Position numbers and translations under genes: made by a program
The notes under the pieces: model-generated
What the model saw: only the letters and a program-made list of their open reading frames with translations
The model's database searches: none
What the model was told of the DNA's origin: nothing
Part shown: in pieces, positions 53,027 to 56,563 of the stretch
Layout: every line of letters begins with the position of its first letter
Position numbering within the stretch: position 1 is the first letter of the stretch
NCBI GenBank assembly: GCA_017450685.1
Contig: JAFSTB010000022.1
Span: 1-56,563 of the forward strand
Length of the DNA: 56,563 nt
Source: Paludibacteraceae bacterium
Lineage (GTDB): Bacteria > Bacteroidota > Bacteroidia > Bacteroidales > Paludibacteraceae
Reading direction: 5' to 3'

Positions 53027-54178
53027 TCAGAGTCCGTATTCTTTTATTTTTCTGTACATTGACCTTTCGCTTAGTCCGATGCTGGCTGCTGCCTCACGCC
53101 TGTTGCCTTTGTATTTGTCTAATGCTCGGCGTATGGTCTCTTTCTCTGCTTCTTCTATGCTGGCAGGCTCCTCTCTCACCTCTTCCGCCACCTGATAATC
53201 GTCGGTGTTGTAGTGCGGTACATCCTCTGCAGGTGATGAGGCTTCTCTGTTCTTCTGTCTCACCTCGGCACGCAACTCGGCTATGTCACGCTTCATGTCA
53301 AACAGCACTTTGTAGAGCAACTCACGCTCGTTCATAAAAGTGTCGCCCGACGATTGCGGACGAAGCAACTGCAATGAAGTCTGTTGCTCATTCTCAGGCA
53401 GATACTTGCGCAAGGTGTCAGCACTGATATCGTGGTTGGTCTCTATCACTGAGATCTGCTCTGCCACGTTCTTCAACTGACGCACATTGCCCTGCCAATA
53501 GTAGGAACGTAACAACTCAACCGCCTCATCGCTCAAATGCAACGCCGGCATACGATATTTCTCACTGAAATCGTGAGCGAACTTGCGGAAAAGCAACGGT
53601 ATATCCTCCTTCCTCTCACGCAGAGCAGGCACTTTAATCTCCACTGTGTTGAGACGATAGTACAGGTCTTCCCTGAACCTGCCTTCCTGTATGGCGCGAT
53701 GCATATCCATATTGGTGGCTGCCACCACACGCACATTGGTCTTCTGCACCTGACTCGAACCCATACGTATGAACTCACCCGTCTCCAATACACGCAATAA
53801 ACGTACCTGAGTCTGCAATGGCAACTCACCTACCTCGTCTAAAAACAGTGTGCCGCCATCCGCTATCTCAAAATAACCCTTGCGCTCTGCCTTAGCATCG
53901 GTGAAAGCACCTTTCTCATGACCAAACAACTCACTGTCAATCGTTCCCTCAGGTATAGCGCCGCAGTTAACCGCAAAATACGGACCGTGCTTGCGGGCAG
54001 ACGAAGTGTGAATAATCTGCGGAAAAAACTCCTTTCCTACACCCGACTCACCCACCACCAATACACTCAGGTCTGTCACTGCCACCTGAACTGCCACCTC
54101 TATGGCACGATTCAACTGCTGATTGGTGCCTATGATACCAAAACGCTGCTTAATCTGCTGTATATCTTGTGCTGTCAT
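53027..54178 (-). CDS. Sigma-54-type (NtrC-like) transcriptional regulator without receiver domain
   Basis: 383 residues from the ATG at 54178 (MTAQDIQQIKQRFG). An in-frame ATG at 54235 lies upstream of the promoter and is rejected. AAA+ motifs: VVGESGVGKEFF, ELFGHEKGAFTDAKAERKGYFE, GGTLFLDEVGELP and ATNMDMHRAI. The sigma-54 loop is GAFTDA instead of GAFTGA. The C-terminal Fis-type HTH ends IGLSERSMYRKIKEYGL. There is no N-terminal receiver or GAF domain, so regulation is by level or by partner proteins. Confidence 0.88.
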   Translation of the reverse strand: MTAQDIQQIKQRFGIIGTNQQLNRAIEVAVQVAVTDLSVLVVGESGVGKEFFPQIIHTSSARKHGPYFAVNCGAIPEGTIDSELFGHEKGAFTDAKAERKGYFEIADGGTLFLDEVGELPLQTQVRLLRVLETGEFIRMGSSQVQKTNVRVVAATNMDMHRAIQEGRFREDLYYRLNTVEIKVPALRERKEDIPLLFRKFAHDFSEKYRMPALHLSDEAVELLRSYYWQGNVRQLKNVAEQISVIETNHDISADTLRKYLPENEQQTSLQLLRPQSSGDTFMNERELLYKVLFDMKRDIAELRAEVRQKNREASSPAEDVPHYNTDDYQVAEEVREEPASIEEAEKETIRRALDKYKGNRREAAASIGLSERSMYRKIKEYGL

Positions 54179-54196
54179 ATCTGTTATTATACGGCG

Positions 54197-54227
54197 CAAA
54201 GGTAGGCGAATTTGAGCAATTGTGCAA
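54197..54227 (-). promoter_or_regulatory. Promoter of the sigma-54-type regulator / lptE unit
   Basis: Minus strand: TTG (54227-54225), 20 nt, TACCTTTG (54204-54197). The -33 context TTGCACAATT matches the dnaA and ABC gene promoters. Only ~15 nt remain before the ATG at 54178. Confidence 0.7.
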
Positions 54228-54264
54228 GCAAACAAGCAAAAATAACCATAAATAAGGATTTTAA

Positions 54265-54296
54265 TTTGTGAGTGTTAAAAATTTGCTTTACATTTG
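54265..54296 (+). promoter_or_regulatory. deoD promoter
   Basis: TTTG at 54265-54268, 20 nt, TACATTTG at 54289-54296. A purine-rich AAGGAG (54332-54337) precedes the ATG at 54345. Confidence 0.75.
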
Positions 54297-54344
54297 CACC
54301 GCAAACTATCAACAAAAACAAAATACCAAATAAGGAGACTGATT

Positions 54345-55058
54345 ATGAGCAAGCAACAAACCCCCACACCGCATATCGGTGCTCAATACGAGCAGATAGC
54401 CAAGACAATGATAATGGCAGGTGACCCCCTTCGCGCACGCCTGATGGCAGATAGATACCTCACTGACGTTGAACAAGTGAATAATGTGCGTGGTATGCTT
54501 GCTTTCACCGGCTTGCATAACGGCAAAAAAGTGACCGTCATGGGGCACGGTATGGGCATACCAAGCATCGGTATCTATACCTACGAACTCTTTAACTTCT
54601 ACGATGTGGAAACCATCATCCGTGTAGGCTCTTGCGGTGCTCGACAAATGAATATCCGCTTAGGTGATATAATAATCGCCATGGGCTGCTGCACCGATAG
54701 CAACTACGCTATGCAGTACAACCTGCCGGGCTTCTACGCACCGATAGCCGACTTCGACCTGTGCAGACGTGCAGTAGAGTATTGCGAGAAAACCAACCTC
54801 AACTACCACGTGGGAAATGTCTTCGCCACCGATGTCTTCTATAGCGAAGATGAACGCAAAGGCAACTGGACCAAGATGGGCGTGCTCGCCGATGAAATGG
54901 AAGCACCGGCACTATATATGAATGCCGCAAGAGCAGGGAAAAAAGCACTCGTCATCTGCACCGTAAGCGACCATATACTAACAGGTGAAGCCACCACTGC
55001 CGAACAACGACAAAATACCTTCATCCAAATGATGGACGTAGCCTTCTCTTTAGTCTGA
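54345..55058 (+). CDS. deoD: Purine nucleoside phosphorylase DeoD-type
   Basis: Splits purine (deoxy)ribonucleosides with phosphate. 237 residues from the ATG at 54345 (MSKQQTPTPHIGAQ), which follows the promoter and an AAGGAG site, unlike the earlier open frame. Family motifs: MAGDPLRARLMADRYL, GHGMGIPSIGIYTYEL, RVGSCGARQ and ADEMEAPALYMNAA, with SDHILTGEAT near the end. Intact. The next gene starts within 100 nt and may be co-transcribed. Confidence 0.95.
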   Translation: MSKQQTPTPHIGAQYEQIAKTMIMAGDPLRARLMADRYLTDVEQVNNVRGMLAFTGLHNGKKVTVMGHGMGIPSIGIYTYELFNFYDVETIIRVGSCGARQMNIRLGDIIIAMGCCTDSNYAMQYNLPGFYAPIADFDLCRRAVEYCEKTNLNYHVGNVFATDVFYSEDERKGNWTKMGVLADEMEAPALYMNAARAGKKALVICTVSDHILTGEATTAEQRQNTFIQMMDVAFSLV

Positions 55059-55140
55059 ATAACACTATGTCGCACTCCTCGTTTGCTCTCCCTGCCCTGC
55101 CACGTATGGTCATACCCTTCCTGCATCGCATAGTCCTTCC

Positions 55141-55158
55141 CTCGCCATATATGGCGAG
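55141..55158. repeat. 18-bp palindrome overlapping a start codon, copy 1
   Basis: CTCGCCATATATGGCGAG, a perfect palindrome. The ATG of the barrel gene (55151) lies inside it, so folding of the mRNA would hide the start. Confidence 0.85.
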
Positions 55159-55882
55159 CCGCATATCCACCCTGCTGCTAATGGCAGTATGGCTTTTATG
55201 CACTGTTGCTGCCTTCGCTCAGGAAGAAGATGAATATGCAAGCGAGGAGAACTATGGCAAACAGGAAAGACAAATAGTCACAGGTTGGTCAGGCGGCATA
55301 TCCCTTCACGGCGGCTACGGCTTTGCTTCCTCACCCGACGAAATGTTCCGCAACGGCTCTATCAAAGATGAGATAAGCACAGTCGGCGACCTGCCTACCA
55401 AAGGTGTACTGCTCGGACTCGGCACAGAAGTGCGTATGCACCTTATCGACCACGTGCACTTAGGCGCGGAAGGGTATATAAGTGCTATGCCACTCATGCG
55501 CTCAGGTAGCCAAGTGAGAATGGGGTGGGGGGGAGCACTATGCGACTTCTACGGCACCATAGGCAGAGTAAGCCCCCTCATCGGTATGGGAATAGGTGGA
55601 GGTGTCACCTCACGACTCTTCGTACCGAACACCGCAACTGTCACTGACACAGTCGGACTCGCTTACAACGCCTCATACACCAAAACACCATTCTTCTATT
55701 TAGACCCATACGTCGGACTCGAAATAAAACTGACCACTATGATGGCTCTCCAACTCAAAGTGGACTACCTACTGCCGTTTGGAAAAGGGAAGAAAGGTGT
55801 GAGCAATACCGTCAGTTGGAGCAATTTCCTCTCACCAACAGGACCCAGACTGCACGTAGCACTGCTCTTTGGCAACAACTGA
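55151..55882 (+). CDS. Small outer-membrane beta-barrel protein, function unknown
   Basis: 243 residues from the ATG at 55151 (MASRISTLLLMAVWLLCTVAAFAQ), chosen because it leaves a normal signal peptide. The frame is open from 55067 and could add 28 residues. After an acidic EEDEYASEEN stretch come alternating strands (GGISLHGGYGF, VLLGLGTEVRMHLIDHVHLGAEG, LKVDYLLPFGKGKKGV), ending in the aromatic-poor LHVALLFGNN. Resembles OmpA/porin-like barrels of Bacteroidota; no ligand predicted. Confidence 0.7.
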   Translation: MASRISTLLLMAVWLLCTVAAFAQEEDEYASEENYGKQERQIVTGWSGGISLHGGYGFASSPDEMFRNGSIKDEISTVGDLPTKGVLLGLGTEVRMHLIDHVHLGAEGYISAMPLMRSGSQVRMGWGGALCDFYGTIGRVSPLIGMGIGGGVTSRLFVPNTATVTDTVGLAYNASYTKTPFFYLDPYVGLEIKLTTMMALQLKVDYLLPFGKGKKGVSNTVSWSNFLSPTGPRLHVALLFGNN

Positions 55883-55976
55883 TGCCCCTCAACAGCGCCT
55901 GACAACATTTATCTGTCAGTTCTTCCTTTGTCCTTTTCTGTCGGTACTTCCTTGCCCTTTTTCCGTCTGTTCATCC

Positions 55977-55994
55977 CTCGCCATGTATGGCGAG
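55977..55994. repeat. 18-bp palindrome, copy 2
   Basis: CTCGCCATGTATGGCGAG, the same element as at 55141-55158 with one central change. The two copies flank the barrel gene. Confidence 0.8.
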
Positions 55995-56090
55995 TCTCCG
56001 TTATTTTGGCTCTTCTCACCTAATCAACAAGCAATCTCTTATTGACTATCAGTAAAGGGAAACTTTCTAAAAACAGGATGTAAAGAAAAA

Positions 56091-56164
56091 TGGTTGGGGA
56101 GGGTAAAGACCTGTAAAATATGTATCCGTTTGTTTACGGTGCGGTGCACCGCCCTCCCCAACCA
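56091..56164. repeat. 13-bp perfect inverted repeat with inner palindrome
   Basis: TGGTTGGGGAGGG (56091-56103) and CCCTCCCCAACCA (56152-56164) enclose 48 nt that include the palindrome GCGGTGCACCGC (56141-56152, sharing its last base with the right arm). Confidence 0.85.
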
Positions 56165-56174
56165 GTGGGCACTT

Positions 56175-56266
56175 GGGTACGCAGGTGTGTCACCTGCGGT
56201 TGGCTGCGGTTAGGCATTTACGGCTACCAACCTTGATGTTGCCGCAGGCGGCACGCCTGCGTACCC
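56175..56266. repeat. Pair of inverted REP-like elements
   Basis: Unit 1 (56175-56199) and unit 2 (56242-56266, inverted) match at about 21 of 25 positions. Each is itself a hairpin: CGCAGGTG-tgt-CACCTGCG and CGCAGGCG-gca-CGCCTGCG. Several unit differences keep the pairing, implying selection on structure. Confidence 0.85.
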
Positions 56267-56269
56267 ATA

Positions 56270-56295
56270 GAGTATTCCGATTATTCAGAATACTC
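56270..56295. other. GAGTATTC hairpin at the 3' end of the last gene
   Basis: GAGTATTC (56270-56277) pairs with GAATACTC (56288-56295) around a 10-nt loop, 25 nt past the minus-strand stop. There is no T tract, so it is a doubtful terminator. Confidence 0.5.
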
Positions 56296-56319
56296 TGAAC
56301 ACTTCTCATTCCTAATTCC

Positions 56320-56562
56320 TCATTTAATCACATTACCTGTAGCGTCATACCTCACGCCATTGCGCTCGATAATCAACACGCCGTTCTCTATGTACTTGCG
56401 AGTGTCGCTTGGAACAGAGATGTCACCGTCAGCATCAACATCCATCTCTATCACATCTATCGCCGTAGCATTCTGATCCTCTACCACTATCCTTACTCGC
56501 GGTGTTACACCCGCAGGGGCATTAACCACAAAATAACCACGGAAAGCACGGATCAAATTACC
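56320..56562 (-). CDS. C-terminal part of a protein of unknown function (5' end outside window)
   Basis: 80 residues, open to the right edge (reading GNLIRAFRGYFVVNAPAG) and ending in IERNGVRYDATGNVIK. The closing pattern, a short segment with an acidic Asp/Val stretch, then KYIENGVLIIERNGVRYDATG, is common at the ends of large secreted Bacteroidota proteins, where it resembles a sorting or anchoring tail (inference). Nothing more can be said without the rest of the gene. Confidence 0.6.
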   Translation of the reverse strand, partial: GNLIRAFRGYFVVNAPAGVTPRVRIVVEDQNATAIDVIEMDVDADGDISVPSDTRKYIENGVLIIERNGVRYDATGNVIK

Positions 56563-56563
56563 A

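Larger units (their letters stand above)
55883..56319. other. 437-nt convergent intergenic region rich in palindromes
   Basis: No coding frame I can support. It contains the second 18-bp palindrome (55977-55994), a 13-bp inverted repeat, two REP-like units, a GAGTATTC hairpin and a short low-complexity repeat, each listed separately where it matters. Confidence 0.75.

Overview
The window looks like a chromosomal segment of a Bacteroidota bacterium, most likely order Bacteroidales. The evidence is the promoter grammar (a -33 TTG/TTTG, 20 nt, then a -7 TAnnTTTG, seen at least seven times), the lack of strong Shine-Dalgarno sites, and lineage-typical genes: a DUF5689 lipoprotein next to a TonB-dependent receptor, DUF1573, the sigma-54 regulator/LptE pair, a GldA-type ATPase, WG-repeat and imelysin proteins. 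I cannot name the genus from sequence alone.

Bases 1-17027 are a defence/accessory island, almost all on the plus strand. It opens with the 3' end of a winged-helix protein, then a 12-bp tandem array running into an orphan vsr (mismatch endonuclease). Next come a frameshifted NUDIX gene carrying a decapeptide repeat and a RhuM-like fragment. A 1554-residue exonuclease-RecQ-UvrD fusion follows, with a GNAT acetyltransferase. The island ends in an extended Type I restriction-modification operon: hsdM, hsdS, an HNH-like Cys/His protein, a HEPN/RES protein, a Fic protein, hsdR and a YgjP-type metallopeptidase. The middle genes (hsdS to HEPN/RES) are clearly AT-richer than hsdM, fic and hsdR, so they look like exchanged or inserted cargo.

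Bases 17076-29785 are core. After a bcp peroxiredoxin and a bidirectional terminator, a long minus-strand run holds relA/spoT, DUF1573, meaB, dnaB, asnS, a TonB receptor, a DUF5689 lipoprotein and cvpA. A divergent promoter pair separates relA/spoT from an amidase and an MCE (MlaD) protein. Then come dnaA with a palindromic promoter, a phosphopantetheinyl transferase, a lipoprotein and a lipoate-protein ligase. A promoter-driven structured RNA or leader (about 36168-36437) precedes three exported proteins of unknown role: WG-repeat, unknown, and collagen-like Gly-X-Y.

Bases 40813-47651 form an iron/haem module: an outer-membrane barrel, imelysin, a di-haem oxidoreductase and a ResB-CcsA cytochrome c synthase. 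Then follow an apparently leaderless GldA-like ABC ATPase, ruvB and a YjjG nucleotidase. On the minus strand are a sigma-54-type regulator, lptE and a second TonB receptor. deoD and a small outer-membrane barrel come next. The right end is a dense block of palindromic extragenic repeats and the 3' end of an unidentified minus-strand gene. I saw no tRNA, rRNA, CRISPR array, transposase, integrase or reverse transcriptase.
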